DNA from: Ruegeria sp. A3M17 | GTDB lineage: Bacteria > Pseudomonadota > Alphaproteobacteria > Rhodobacterales > Rhodobacteraceae | Length of the DNA stretch: 64,000 nt | Direction: 5' to 3' | Assembly: GCF_003318255.1 (NCBI RefSeq) | Contig: NZ_QOCF01000035.1 | Coordinates: forward strand, 62,001 to 126,000 | Part shown: positions 26,116 through 35,169 of the stretch, in pieces | Layout of the letters: every line of letters begins with the position of its first letter | Position numbering within the stretch: the stretch's first letter is position 1 | Program-made: the position numbers and the translations under genes | The notes under the pieces: generated by a model | Seen by the model: only the letters and a program-made list of their open reading frames with translations | Told to the model about the DNA's origin: nothing | Database searches by the model: none

Positions 26116-26895
26116 TCAGAACCGATAGTTCAAACCCAGCTTCAGACCGCGATATTTCGGTGTCGATCTGGTTGAGGTTCCATTGCCGAAATCCACGTTT
26201 TCAGCGCTGAACTGAACGTATTCGAATTCACCAGTGATCGACCAGTGTTCGGTCAGGTTATGTTCGGCTCCGATGCTGGCGGTAAAGCCGCTGCGTCGGC
26301 CGCCACTTTCGAAGAATTGAGACCCCCCCTGGACGGCCTGTCTGCTTGTTGTGTTGATGTCGCCATTCACATATCCAGCCGACACAAAATACAACACTGT
26401 ACCGCTTTTGTTGGTCAGGCCATTGCGCAGCCGAATCGAGAACACGTCCGATATTTCGGACCCGCCCGTGACCGTCTGGCCGTTGATCTGGTTGGAGGCG
26501 TCATCGCTAAGCGAGCCAAACTCATACCCAAGCTCAAATCCGTAAACATAGTCGCGCCCGCCGCGCGCAGGCAAAACGCCGCGCCACCCGGCACGCACGC
26601 CACCCAGCGAACCGCTCAGGTCCAGGTCGCCAACTTCCGAGGTTCCGCCGGGGCCCGTCAGCCCAAATCGATCGTCGCCCCCGAAAGCGTACGCGCCCGT
26701 AGCACCCAGGTAAAAGGCGCTGACGTCACTGCCGAACCGTTTTGGGTTGACGACGGGAGGGTCAGAAAGACCTTGATCCAGATTGCCTGCAGCGGTCACA
26801 CCGGGAAGCACCGAAACAGCGATCGCGGTGGTAAGGGCGGATTTCAACAGCCGCCCTGATAAACGTTTCAAAGTCTTCACTCGTACCCTTTCCAT
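26116..26895 (-). CDS. Outer-membrane beta-barrel protein
   Basis: 259 residues with a basic N-terminus and a signal peptide ending near VTAAG (residue 37). The rest alternates polar and hydrophobic residues in short strands, with Gly- and Asn-rich turns, and ends with a terminal Phe (GLKLGLNYRF), the signal for BAM-dependent insertion. The 8-10-strand size resembles OmpA/Opa-like small porins (OMP_b-brl). It is an insertion in the miaB-phoH-ybeY order. It probably has its own promoter in the 170-base gap upstream. No ligand can be proposed. Confidence 0.8.
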   Translation of the reverse strand: MERVRVKTLKRLSGRLLKSALTTAIAVSVLPGVTAAGNLDQGLSDPPVVNPKRFGSDVSAFYLGATGAYAFGGDDRFGLTGPGGTSEVGDLDLSGSLGGVRAGWRGVLPARGGRDYVYGFELGYEFGSLSDDASNQINGQTVTGGSEISDVFSIRLRNGLTNKSGTVLYFVSAGYVNGDINTTSRQAVQGGSQFFESGGRRSGFTASIGAEHNLTEHWSITGEFEYVQFSAENVDFGNGTSTRSTPKYRGLKLGLNYRF

Positions 26896-26977
26896 TCACC
26901 GACCTGCTCTTCCCGCCGGCAAGAGATGAGGTTTCCCAAAGGCACAAAACACTCGCCCCTTAAGCAACCTGATTTTT

Positions 26978-26996
26978 CTCGGAACATAATTCCGAG
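26978..26996. promoter_or_regulatory. Inverted repeat upstream of the outer-membrane-protein gene
   Basis: Arms CTCGGAA / TTCCGAG around CATAA, perfect over 7 bp, in an AT-rich spacer between miaB and the porin-like gene. It has no T tract, so operator or weak transcript-end hairpin are both possible. Confidence 0.4.
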
Positions 26997-27064
26997 TAAT
27001 AAATCAAGGGTAAATTTGGAATTAACAAAACCGTATGGTTTCCAAAATCCAAATAACGGACACG

Positions 27065-28384
27065 TTACCGCAACGCACCCGCCAATGAATTTGCGCCCGA
27101 GGACATAATCCGGACATCGCGCAATTCGCCCACCGCAACATCAGCGTCAGACACGTGAACCGAATGAAGATACTCGGATTTTCCGACCATCTGACCTGGC
27201 AGACGGCCCGGTTTTTCAAACAGCACTTTGACGTCCCGGCCAACCATCGCGTCCTGAATCTCGCGCTGGTGACGGGTAATCAGCGCCTGAAGCCGCTGCA
27301 GACGGTCGTCCGCAGCCTTAGGATCAACCTGAGACCGCTCAGCCGCCGGTGTTCCGGGGCGGGTCGAGTATTTGAACGAATACGCATATCCGTATTTGAC
27401 CTCTTCCACCAAATCCATGGTGGCCTGAAAATCCTCTTCGGTCTCTTCAGGGAAGCCAACGATAAAATCGCCGGACATCACGATATCCGGACGCGCGGCG
27501 CGTATACGCTCGATCAGGCGCAGATAGCTTTCGGCTGTGTGGCTGCGGTTCATTCGCTTGAGGATACGATCCGAACCCGACTGAACTGGCAGATGCAGAT
27601 AAGGCATCAGCTTGTCGCACGTCCCGTGCGCCTCGATCAGGTCATCGGCCATGTCGTTGGGGTGTGAAGTGGTGAACCGGATCCGCTCTAGCCCGTCGAC
27701 CTTGTTCAGCTCCCAGATCAGACCGGCCAGCGTCATGTCCCCATTCGGACCAGCGCCGTGATAGGCGTTGACGTTCTGCCCCAGCAGAGTGATTTCGCGC
27801 ACCCCGCGTTCGACCAGATCGTTCGCCTCGCGCAGGATACGATCGGCGGGACGGCTGACTTCGGCCCCCCGTGTATATGGAACCACACAGAAGGCACAGA
27901 ATTTGTCGCAGCCTTCCTGCACCGTTAGAAATGCGGTCGGTCCGCGTTTTGCCTTGGGACGGTTTTTAAGTTTTTCGAATTTGTCTTCTTCGGGGAATTC
28001 CGTGTCCAGCGCCTTGGCACCGGTGCGCGTCTTCGCCTCCATCTCGGGCAGGCGGTGATAGCTTTGCGGGCCGACAACAAGGTCAACAATTGGCTGGCGG
28101 CGCATAATCTCTTCGCCTTCCGCCTGTGCAACACATCCCGCAACGCCGATCTTGAGGTCGGGCTTTTCGGTCTTCAAACCTTTGAACCGGCCAAGTTCGG
28201 AATAGATTTTTTCCGCGGCTTTTTCCCGAATATGGCAGGTGTTCAGCAGGATCATATCCGCATCATCGGGACTTTTGGTTTCCACGTAACCCTGACCGCC
28301 CAGCGTTTCCGCCATACGCTCGCTGTCGTACACATTCATCTGGCAACCATAGGTCTTGATGTACAGCTTTTTGGGTTCTGACAT
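27065..28384 (-). CDS. miaB: tRNA-2-methylthio-N6-dimethylallyladenosine synthase
   Basis: Radical-SAM methylthiotransferase that adds the 2-methylthio group to i6A37 of tRNA. The 439 residues have the N-terminal UPF0004 domain with three cysteines ([32 protein letters not shown]), the radical-SAM cluster [15 protein letters not shown], and a C-terminal TRAM domain. All six cluster-binding cysteines are present. It is divergent from a glycosyltransferase-like gene across a short shared promoter region. Confidence 0.97.
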   Translation of the reverse strand: MSEPKKLYIKTYGCQMNVYDSERMAETLGGQGYVETKSPDDADMILLNTCHIREKAAEKIYSELGRFKGLKTEKPDLKIGVAGCVAQAEGEEIMRRQPIVDLVVGPQSYHRLPEMEAKTRTGAKALDTEFPEEDKFEKLKNRPKAKRGPTAFLTVQEGCDKFCAFCVVPYTRGAEVSRPADRILREANDLVERGVREITLLGQNVNAYHGAGPNGDMTLAGLIWELNKVDGLERIRFTTSHPNDMADDLIEAHGTCDKLMPYLHLPVQSGSDRILKRMNRSHTAESYLRLIERIRAARPDIVMSGDFIVGFPEETEEDFQATMDLVEEVKYGYAYSFKYSTRPGTPAAERSQVDPKAADDRLQRLQALITRHQREIQDAMVGRDVKVLFEKPGRLPGQMVGKSEYLHSVHVSDADVAVGELRDVRIMSSGANSLAGALR

Positions 28385-28504
28385 GAAAACGGCCTTTGCA
28401 TTCGCGGGATCGGCGTCGTCTATACCCTACGAACGCCGCTTGCAATGGCGACGCGATTACCCGATTTTGACCCGAAACTCCAGCAAGGCGGCAGCGGACA
28501 GGCA

Positions 28505-29368
28505 ATGCAATACGAATCTCTCGACTCTTTCTTGCAAACGGGCAAGGCCGCTTTGGCAAAGGGACCCCTCGCGTTGGTTTTTGTCGAAGATGACGTCGAA
28601 ACTGATAGCACCATCCGTCACCATCTGAATCTGGGCTTCAAGTCCCTGATCGTGTTCATGCCGCAGGAATTTGCGCTGGACCCCGAACTTGAGGACCGAG
28701 TTCACCGCGTCTCTCTCAGCTGCGTCCCCCGCACCGTCGTGTTTGAGACGATCAACAAGATCATTCAGGCGGCGCCAAGTTTGTGGATGTATTACTGCTT
28801 CAACGCCGAGTACCTCTTTTTTCCCTTTTGCGAGACGCGCACAGTCGGTGAAATGCTGGCATTTCACACCGAAGAACGCCGCGACTCGATGCTGAGCCAT
28901 GTTGTCGATCTTTATGCCGAGGATCTCAACGAATTCCCGAACGGCGTGGCACCTGAACACGCAATGATGGATCGCACCGGGTATTTTGCCCAGGCGCGAC
29001 TGGATTCAATAAAGCACCCGAAGGAGCGACAGCTGGATATGTCTGGTGGTTTGCGATGGCGGTTCGAAGAACACGTTCCCGCACAAAGCCGCCGAATTGA
29101 TCGGATTGCCTTGTTCAAATCCAAACAAGGATTGTCATTGCGACCGGATCACACGTTTAACGACGAAGAATACAACACGTATTCCTGCCCGTGGCACCAC
29201 AACCTAACGGCTGCGGTGTGCTCGTTCCGGGCGGCCAAAGCCCTGAAAACCAACGCAGGATCGACTTTCGACATTCCGACATTCCGCTGGCGCAATTCGA
29301 TCCCGTTCGAATGGGCGTCAAATCAGTTGCTTGAGATGGGGTTGATCGAAACGGGCCAGTGGTTCTGA
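28505..29368 (+). CDS. Unknown cytoplasmic protein, possibly glycosyltransferase-like
   Basis: 287 residues from ATG 28505 (GGACAGG upstream); an ATG at 28445 would add 20 residues but has no ribosome site. I do not recognise a named family. The sequence has alternating strands and helices with VDDVETDST and PSLWMYYCFNAEYLFFPF, which resembles the nucleotide-sugar and metal-binding part of GT-A-fold proteins, but no DxD motif stands out. The C-terminal half has a conserved-looking HNLTAAVCSFRAAKALK and IPFEWASNQLLEMGL. No signal peptide or membrane helix. It is divergent from miaB and convergent with the PhyH gene. Confidence 0.68.
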   Translation: MQYESLDSFLQTGKAALAKGPLALVFVEDDVETDSTIRHHLNLGFKSLIVFMPQEFALDPELEDRVHRVSLSCVPRTVVFETINKIIQAAPSLWMYYCFNAEYLFFPFCETRTVGEMLAFHTEERRDSMLSHVVDLYAEDLNEFPNGVAPEHAMMDRTGYFAQARLDSIKHPKERQLDMSGGLRWRFEEHVPAQSRRIDRIALFKSKQGLSLRPDHTFNDEEYNTYSCPWHHNLTAAVCSFRAAKALKTNAGSTFDIPTFRWRNSIPFEWASNQLLEMGLIETGQWF

Positions 29369-29397
29369 CGCGCATCATTGTCCCATCTGGTGTCTGA

Positions 29398-30195
29398 TCA
29401 CCGCCGCAGCAACATCGGAAACCAATCCTCGCGCAAGCGCTGGCCCGGAATCATGTCATGCCCCGGAAACGGCGGTGAGGTCCGGCCCGGCCGCTCGACA
29501 TATCGCGCATCGTCACCAACCAGACGCAGTGAAAACGCGCGGCGCCGGCTATCAGAGTTGTTGCCCCGCGCGCCGTGAAGCGTTCGGTAGTTGAAGGCAA
29601 CCGCGTCGCCCGGCTCCATCTCGAACTCGACAACCCGCATCCCTTCGGCATCAGGGTCCGGAGCCGGGATGTACTGGCCTTCGTCGGGAAAGAACCCATC
29701 TTCCGAAACCCAGCGGGTCGGCAGGACCTCTTTCTCCCACCGATGCGAGCCTGCCACACAGCGCAGTGTGGCTTGCGTGACCGGATCAAGCGGCGACCAA
29801 AAGCTGATCGTTTGCTGCCCTTCAACGAAGTAATAGGGCCCATCCTGATGCCACGGCGTCGCCATCGAGGTTCCGGGCTCTTTGACCAAAACGTGGTCGT
29901 GAAACATCTGCACTGTATCCGACTGCATCAAATCTGCCGCGACTTCTGCCGCCGGGGATTCGCGAATGACCGTCTGAAATTGTTCAATGCGCGACCAATT
30001 GCAATAATCGTCGAAAAACCGACCCGTCTGGCCTTTTTTCTTGTTCTCGGATGCATAAGGTCCGGGATCCGCCATATTCACTGCCACCCCTTCGCGCAGG
30101 GCCTCAACGTGATCGGCAAATAGCCCTTTGATCAGGACCACGCCGTCCCGTTGATAGGTGTCGATCATTTCGTGAGTAACCAAGGGGTGCGTCAT
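29398..30195 (-). CDS. Phytanoyl-CoA dioxygenase (PhyH) family protein
   Basis: Fe(II)/2-oxoglutarate-dependent dioxygenase, 265 residues. The metal triad is HQD (His116, Asp118) in TPWHQDGPYYF and His207 in TLHGARGNN, with an Arg a few residues on to hold 2-oxoglutarate. The double-stranded beta-helix pattern and the length fit the bacterial PhyH family, whose members hydroxylate small metabolites (for example ectoine hydroxylase, phosphonate enzymes). The substrate is unknown. It is divergent from a LysR regulator, with 86 bases between, so this regulator probably controls it. Confidence 0.88.
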   Translation of the reverse strand: MTHPLVTHEMIDTYQRDGVVLIKGLFADHVEALREGVAVNMADPGPYASENKKKGQTGRFFDDYCNWSRIEQFQTVIRESPAAEVAADLMQSDTVQMFHDHVLVKEPGTSMATPWHQDGPYYFVEGQQTISFWSPLDPVTQATLRCVAGSHRWEKEVLPTRWVSEDGFFPDEGQYIPAPDPDAEGMRVVEFEMEPGDAVAFNYRTLHGARGNNSDSRRRAFSLRLVGDDARYVERPGRTSPPFPGHDMIPGQRLREDWFPMLLRR

Positions 30196-30256
30196 GTCTG
30201 TCTCCGTGCCGGTGGTACGACGATCTGCACATGGATGACCCCTCTGTTCAAATAAT

Positions 30257-30273
30257 ATCTTTCTAAGGTAGAT
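30257..30273. promoter_or_regulatory. Candidate LysR-type binding site
   Basis: ATCT-N9-AGAT, which contains the T-N11-A spacing of LysR operators, in an AT-rich stretch between the divergent dioxygenase and lysR genes. It overlaps the region just before the lysR start codon, as in autoregulated systems. Confidence 0.4.
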
Positions 30274-30281
30274 TTAATTTC

Positions 30282-31172
30282 ATGTTATATATTTCACTTC
30301 GCCAATACGAATATGTCTGTGCTATCGGCCGCTTCGGCAGCTTGTCTGCCGCGGCGCAACAGCTGAATGTCTCACAACCGGCGCTGTCCACCGCTCTGAC
30401 GCGCGTCGAATCGCATCTTGGCCATCCGTTATTTTCGCGAAAACGCGGGGCCGCGCTGGCGCTGACCCCGCAAGGACGCAGATTTATCGAAGACGCGGAA
30501 AACTTGCTGACCAATGCGGCCCGGCTTGAGAAAGCGGATCAAGTCAGTGCAACCAGGGCACAGTTGCGATTGGGGTGTTTCGTGGATTTGGCCCCGTTTT
30601 TGCTGGCCAAGGCGCTGCGCCCACTGCGCATGGCACTGCCGGATTTGACCATTTCGTACAAGGTGGACGGGTTCGAAGGGCTGATAACCGACCTGATCGA
30701 CGGGCGCATAGATTTGGCGCTGACTTACGGCCTGAGCATGGATGCCGGATTTCAACAGCAGACCCTTTTCCCCATCAGGCCAAACGCCATCATGGCCCCG
30801 GACCACCCATTGGTGCGCGCGCCGTCTGTTTCGCTGAGCGAGCTGGCCGCCCATCCGCTGATCCTGTCAAACGAAGGCCTCTCATCACAGCACGTGCTTG
30901 GGCTGTTTCGGCAGATCGGATTGCGACCTTCAGTGGCACACCGGGCGGCAACACTGGAAATCCAGCGCAGTCTTGCCGCTCATCATGAGGGGGTTGCGAT
31001 CAGCTATGCCACCTCACCCTCGGACCTCAGCTATGACGGAATGCCCCTTGTCAGCCGTCGAATCCTGGATGACATCGCTGCCGAACCTGTGGTTCTGGCG
31101 CGCCACGGCACGGGCCCTACAGAGCCGCACATTGCGCAGGCCGAACAGATTCTGATGGAGTTTTTAGTCTGA
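30282..31172 (+). CDS. LysR-family transcriptional regulator
   Basis: 296 residues. The N-terminal winged helix-turn-helix is QYEYVCAIGRFGSLSAAAQQLNVSQPALSTALTRVESHLGHPLFSRKRG, with the usual A-A-x-x-L-x-x-S-Q-P-A-L recognition helix, followed by a linker helix and an effector domain of two Rossmann-like lobes (residues 95-296). It probably senses a substrate or product of the divergent PhyH dioxygenase and autoregulates through the shared intergenic site. The ATG has no clear ribosome site. It ends one base before the irr gene on the other strand. Confidence 0.92.
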   Translation: MLYISLRQYEYVCAIGRFGSLSAAAQQLNVSQPALSTALTRVESHLGHPLFSRKRGAALALTPQGRRFIEDAENLLTNAARLEKADQVSATRAQLRLGCFVDLAPFLLAKALRPLRMALPDLTISYKVDGFEGLITDLIDGRIDLALTYGLSMDAGFQQQTLFPIRPNAIMAPDHPLVRAPSVSLSELAAHPLILSNEGLSSQHVLGLFRQIGLRPSVAHRAATLEIQRSLAAHHEGVAISYATSPSDLSYDGMPLVSRRILDDIAAEPVVLARHGTGPTEPHIAQAEQILMEFLV

Positions 31173-31173
31173 G

Positions 31174-31620
31174 TTATTTTTTCCGCAGACGGATCACCAC
31201 ATCGACCGACGCGATCTCAACGCCCTCGGGCGCTTCGGGCAGGCGTTGAATCACCAACTGGTCCGACGGCGCATCACTCAGGCGGCTTTCGTCTTCCCAG
31301 AAAAAGTGCGGATGATCGTGGGTATTGGTATCAAAATAGCTTTTCGAACCATCAACCGTGATCTCCTGCAGAACTCCAGCCTCACAAAACGCGCGCAGCG
31401 TGTTGTAGACCGTTGCCAGAGATACGGCGTCCCCATTCTTTTTGGCCGCGTCAAACAGGCTTTCGGCAGTGACATGCCGATGGCGACCATCGCCGACTAA
31501 AAGCTCGGCCAAAGCGACACGCTGGCGCGTTGGGCGTAGCCCCGCGTCAACCAACCAATCTGTGGCTCTGTTCTGGCTCTGAGGTGTCATCAATCCGAAA
31601 CCCAATTGTTGCTGAACCAT
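31174..31620 (-). CDS. irr: Iron response regulator Irr (Fur superfamily)
   Basis: 148 residues, a Fur-like protein that in alphaproteobacteria responds to haem rather than free iron and controls iron and haem genes. The DNA-binding domain contains GLRPTRQRVALAELL and SLATVYNTLRAF; the dimer/metal segment is THDHPHFFWEDE. It lies divergent from fabA, the classical alphaproteobacterial arrangement that supports the Irr assignment over Fur or Zur. ATG 31620 is used; ATG 31590 is a possible shorter start. A palindrome just upstream could be its own operator. Confidence 0.9.
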   Translation of the reverse strand: MVQQQLGFGLMTPQSQNRATDWLVDAGLRPTRQRVALAELLVGDGRHRHVTAESLFDAAKKNGDAVSLATVYNTLRAFCEAGVLQEITVDGSKSYFDTNTHDHPHFFWEDESRLSDAPSDQLVIQRLPEAPEGVEIASVDVVIRLRKK

Positions 31621-31641
31621 ATATAGGTGCTGTGTTCGGGT

Positions 31642-31657
31642 AATTTCAAATGAAATT
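31642..31657. promoter_or_regulatory. Palindrome between irr and fabA
   Basis: AATTTCA-AA-TGAAATT, perfect 7-bp arms, about 22 bases before the irr start codon and on the promoter side. Irr boxes are AT-rich inverted repeats, so this is a candidate autoregulatory site. It does not match the TTTAGAA-type consensus closely. Confidence 0.4.
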
Positions 31658-31778
31658 CATTCGCAAAGAATGCCGTCTGCACAACAGGATGTGACGTGCT
31701 GCTCTTGCAGGACCTTGCATACGGGTGCTAGACGAGGCCAGATATAACGAACGGACCCCTGGCAGGAGAGGCGGCAGA

Positions 31779-32288
31779 ATGGCCCAATTCCCGAGCAGCT
31801 TTGACAAGGACGATCTGCTGAAATGCGCCCGTGGCGAATTATTCGGCCCCGGTAATGCGCAATTGCCTGCACCTCCGATGCTGATGATGGATCGGATCAC
31901 CGACGTCTCGGCCGATGGTGGCGCGCATGGCAAAGGCCACATATTGGCCGAATTCGACGTCACCCCTGACCTGTGGTTCTTTGATTGCCACTTCCCCGGC
32001 AACCCGATCATGCCCGGTTGTCTGGGACTGGACGGCCTATGGCAGTTGACCGGTTTCAACCTGGGCTGGCGTGGCTGGCAGGGACGCGGCATGGCCGTAG
32101 GCGTCGGCGAGGTCAAGCTGACCGGCATGGTCCGCCCTGACCGCAAGATGCTGACCTACAAGATCGACTTCAAAAAAGCGATCCAGACCCGCCGTCTGAC
32201 CATGGGTGTGGCAGATGGTATCGTCGAAGCGGACGGTGAAATGATCTATGATGTCAAAGACATGAAAGTCGTTCTGTCCGAAGCCTGA
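31779..32288 (+). CDS. fabA: 3-hydroxydecanoyl-ACP dehydratase/isomerase
   Basis: Dehydrates 3-hydroxydecanoyl-ACP and isomerises trans-2 to cis-3 decenoyl-ACP, opening the unsaturated branch of fatty acid synthesis. The 169 residues from ATG 31779 (GGAGAGG site) have the hot-dog fold, with the catalytic His in [21 protein letters not shown] and the Asp of the same helix. First gene of the fabA-fabB-fabI operon. Confidence 0.97.
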   Translation: MAQFPSSFDKDDLLKCARGELFGPGNAQLPAPPMLMMDRITDVSADGGAHGKGHILAEFDVTPDLWFFDCHFPGNPIMPGCLGLDGLWQLTGFNLGWRGWQGRGMAVGVGEVKLTGMVRPDRKMLTYKIDFKKAIQTRRLTMGVADGIVEADGEMIYDVKDMKVVLSEA

Positions 32289-32319
32289 GCCTGACTGGCC
32301 CGAAATAAGGAGCACGCAC

Positions 32320-33549
32320 ATGCGTCGAGTAGTTGTCACCGGTTTGGGGGTCGTGTCCTCCATCGGGAACAATGCCCAGGAAGTAATGGCCTCTCTCAAG
32401 GCCGGAAAGTCCGGCATCGAGGCCAACGAGCAGATGGTCGAACACGGCTTTCGCAGCCAAATCGCCGGAACGCTCAAGATTGATCCGGCTGAGCATGTAG
32501 ACAAGCGTACCCTTCGCTTCATGGGTCCCGGTGCAGCATACGCACATATCGCCATGAACCAGGCAATCGCCGACGCGGGCCTGACAGAAGACCAGGTCGT
32601 GAACCCGCGCACCGGATTGGTGGCCGGGTCCGGTGGTCCGTCGACCAGCGCAATGCTGACGGCGCATCAGACTGTTCTAAAAACCGGTGCGACCAAGCGT
32701 ATCGGCCCCTTCGCCGTGCCAAAATGCATGTGTTCGACGATCTCGGCCAACCTTGCGACCGCGTTCAAGATCAAGGGCATCAACTACTCGATCACATCGG
32801 CTTGCTCGACCTCGCTGCATTGCATCGGCAACGCAGCCGAACAGATCATGCTGGGCAAGCAGGACGTCATGTTCGCTGGCGGCGGAGAAGAGCTGGACTG
32901 GACACTGTCCTGCCTGTTCGACGCAATGGGCGCGATGTCATCGAAATACAATGACACGCCGGACAAAGCGTCGCGTGCGTTTGACCAGGACCGTGATGGC
33001 TTCGTCATCTCGGGCGGCGGCGGGATGGTCGTTCTAGAGGATCTGGAGCACGCGCTGGCCCGTGGCGCAAAGATTTATGCCGAAGTGACCGGATATGCGG
33101 CCACATCGGATGGCCACGACATGGTGGCCCCGTCCGGTGAAGGTGGCGAGCGCGCGATGCGTCTGGCTCTGTCGACCATGCCCGAAGGGCGCAAAGTCGG
33201 CTATATCAACGCCCATGGCACTTCGACCCCGGTTGGAGACGTTGGCGAAGTTGAAGCCGTGCGCCGCATCTTTGGTGAAGGCAATGTGCCCCCGATCTCA
33301 TCGACCAAGTCGATGACCGGACACGCACAGGGTGCGGCAGGCGCGCTTGAGACGATCTTCTGCCTGCTGATGCTGGACAATGATTTTATTACGCCGTCGA
33401 TCAATGTCGACACGCTTGCCGAAGGCATCTTGCCCGGTGAAATTGCAACTCAAGTAGTTGAAAACGCAGGATTGGACAGTGTGATGACCAACAGCTTCGG
33501 CTTTGGCGGCACCAACGGGTCCATGATCCTGTCGAAGTATAACGGGTGA
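32320..33549 (+). CDS. fabB: 3-oxoacyl-ACP synthase I
   Basis: Condenses malonyl-ACP with acyl-ACP, and elongates the cis-3-decenoyl product of FabA. The 409 residues have the thiolase fold with active-site Cys in SITSACSTSLHC, the two histidines in NAHGTSTPVGD and KSMTGHAQGAAG, and the C-terminal NSFGFGGTNGSMI. It follows fabA by 31 bases and has a short overlap/gap with fabI, so all three are one transcript. Confidence 0.97.
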   Translation: MRRVVVTGLGVVSSIGNNAQEVMASLKAGKSGIEANEQMVEHGFRSQIAGTLKIDPAEHVDKRTLRFMGPGAAYAHIAMNQAIADAGLTEDQVVNPRTGLVAGSGGPSTSAMLTAHQTVLKTGATKRIGPFAVPKCMCSTISANLATAFKIKGINYSITSACSTSLHCIGNAAEQIMLGKQDVMFAGGGEELDWTLSCLFDAMGAMSSKYNDTPDKASRAFDQDRDGFVISGGGGMVVLEDLEHALARGAKIYAEVTGYAATSDGHDMVAPSGEGGERAMRLALSTMPEGRKVGYINAHGTSTPVGDVGEVEAVRRIFGEGNVPPISSTKSMTGHAQGAAGALETIFCLLMLDNDFITPSINVDTLAEGILPGEIATQVVENAGLDSVMTNSFGFGGTNGSMILSKYNG

Positions 33550-33554
33550 ATGTA

Positions 33555-34346
33555 ATGTCGGATCTTCTAAAAGGTAAACGCGGCCTGATCATGGGCGTGG
33601 CCAATGACCGCTCGATTGCGTGGGGCATTGCCAAGGCCATGCATGAGGCCGGTGCCGAACTGGCATTCACGTATCAGGGCGAGGCGTTCGGTAAACGTCT
33701 TGAGCCGTTGGCCCAAAGCCTGGGCAGTGATTTCATGGTGGACGCGGACGTCACGGATGACGCCTCGCTGGATCGCGCATTCGAAGAGCTTGGCGCGCGC
33801 TGGCCCACCATCGACTTCGTGGTTCATGCGATCGCATATTCGGACAAATCCGAACTGACGGGACGTTTTCTGAACACCACGCGTGCCAACTTCAAGCACT
33901 CGCTGGACGTGTCGGCGTATTCCTTCATCGAGGTCGCGCGCCGCGCCTATCCCCTGATGCAAGAGAATGGCGGCACGCTGCTGACCCTGACGTATCAGGG
34001 ATCGAACAAGGTTGTGCCGAACTATAACGTCATGGGTGTGGCCAAGGCCGCGCTGGAATCTGCGACCCGCTATCTGGCCAACGATCTGGGCCCGGAAGGC
34101 ATTCGCGTCAATGCGATCTCGCCCGGCCCGATGAAGACGCTGGCAGGTGCCGCAATCGGCGGTGCCCGCAAGACTTACAAGTTCTGCGATCAGAACGCAC
34201 CTATGCGCTCGAACGCAACGCTCGAGGCTGTTGGCGGCACGGCCGTTTACCTCACTTCAGACGCGGGCGCATGCACCTCGGGCGAGATCATTCGCGTCGA
34301 TGGCGGCTTCCATGTTCTGGGCATGCCGCAGCCCGATCACATGTGA
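33555..34346 (+). CDS. fabI: NADH-dependent enoyl-ACP reductase
   Basis: Last reduction of the elongation cycle. The 263 residues from ATG 33555 start MSDLLKGKRGLIMGVANDRSIAWGIA, the FabI-type nucleotide loop. The catalytic Tyr-Lys pair is in YNVMGVAK (Y-x6-K), preceded by LLTLTYQGSNKVVPNYN. A GTG at 33546 overlapping the fabB stop is a possible alternative. Its presence here completes the set for unsaturated fatty acids. Confidence 0.96.
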   Translation: MSDLLKGKRGLIMGVANDRSIAWGIAKAMHEAGAELAFTYQGEAFGKRLEPLAQSLGSDFMVDADVTDDASLDRAFEELGARWPTIDFVVHAIAYSDKSELTGRFLNTTRANFKHSLDVSAYSFIEVARRAYPLMQENGGTLLTLTYQGSNKVVPNYNVMGVAKAALESATRYLANDLGPEGIRVNAISPGPMKTLAGAAIGGARKTYKFCDQNAPMRSNATLEAVGGTAVYLTSDAGACTSGEIIRVDGGFHVLGMPQPDHM

Positions 34347-34355
34347 CTCGATCTT

Positions 34356-34398
34356 TCCCTGCCGGTGCCAAGATTTCACCATCTTTCACGGGCAGGGA
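34356..34398 (+). promoter_or_regulatory. Hairpin able to mask the ribosome site of the small membrane protein
   Basis: Perfect 8-base arms TCCCTGCC (34356-34363) and GGCAGGGA (34391-34398) around a 27-nt loop, right after fabI. The right arm is also the only ribosome-binding sequence for the small ORF at 34406. It may be a weak terminator of the fab operon. Confidence 0.4.
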
Positions 34399-34405
34399 TA
34401 TCGGC

Positions 34406-34594
34406 ATGAGCAAAGCCGAACATATCCTTAGCAGCAACACTCGCAGCATCCGGTCACGCCGCAGAACTGGATTTCTGGGCACGCGCGGCATTGTCGCGTT
34501 ATTGGCCCTGACCACCCTTTTGTTGTTTGTGTTTTTCACACAGCCGCAAATGCAGGAAACCGTTGAAGCCTGGATCAGCCTCATATCAGGCTGA
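34406..34594 (+). CDS. Small single-pass membrane protein
   Basis: 62 residues. An Arg-rich N-terminal half (RSIRSRRRTGF) is followed by one hydrophobic helix (about residues 29-44, VALLALTTLLLFVFF) and a short polar tail, so Nin-Cout topology is expected. The GGCAGGGA site upstream supports translation. No family is recognised. It lies between fabI and the FKBP gene and may be read through from the fab operon. Confidence 0.5.
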   Translation: MSKAEHILSSNTRSIRSRRRTGFLGTRGIVALLALTTLLLFVFFTQPQMQETVEAWISLISG

Positions 34595-34612
34595 TCCGAC
34601 TCGTTTCATGGG

Positions 34613-35041
34613 TCAGTTGATCGAAACGACCTCGATATCAAATATCAGATCCTGACCGGCCAATGGGTGGTTGGCATCCAGCGTGACGGTTGCTTCGTCA
34701 GCCTCGACCACCGTTACCGGAACGGCCTGTCCGTCCGGTGTTTGCATCTGCAATTGGGTGCCGGGATTCAGCGGAATATCGTCCGGAATGCCTTCGCGCG
34801 GGATTTGCTGGCGCGCTGAGGGGTTAATCGGGCCATAGGCGTCAACGCAGGCGATCTCGACCCGCTTCTTGTCCCCAATGTTCAAACCCGGCATCGCCGA
34901 ATCCAAACCCGGGATAATCTGGCCCGTGCCAACGACGAATTCCAGCGGGTCACGTCCTTCGGAACTGTCAAAGACGTTTCCGTCCAACAGCGTTCCTGTG
35001 TAATGGATGCGAACCGTGTCGCCTTGTTTGATTTCGGTCAT
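34613..35041 (-). CDS. FKBP-type peptidyl-prolyl cis-trans isomerase (SlyD-like)
   Basis: 142 residues from ATG 35041 (GGAGACC site). The FKBP part (HYTGTLLDGNVFDSSEGRDPLEFVVGTGQIIPGLDSAMPGLNIGDKKRVEI) is followed by the inserted IF domain (about residues 68-120), then the last strand DIEVVSIN, the SlyD layout. The His-rich metal-binding tail of E. coli SlyD is missing. It has no signal peptide, so it acts in the cytoplasm as a folding helper. Confidence 0.92.
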   Translation of the reverse strand: MTEIKQGDTVRIHYTGTLLDGNVFDSSEGRDPLEFVVGTGQIIPGLDSAMPGLNIGDKKRVEIACVDAYGPINPSARQQIPREGIPDDIPLNPGTQLQMQTPDGQAVPVTVVEADEATVTLDANHPLAGQDLIFDIEVVSIN

Positions 35042-35169
35042 ATTGGTCTCCGGCCTCTTTTGGGGTTTTGCGGCCAAGCCTAGGAGGTCACACGACATTG
35101 TAAACCCCACCCTCTTTCATGCCCGTTATTGTTGTGCAAACCTGCGCCGGACGATCAGGAGGGGACCGG

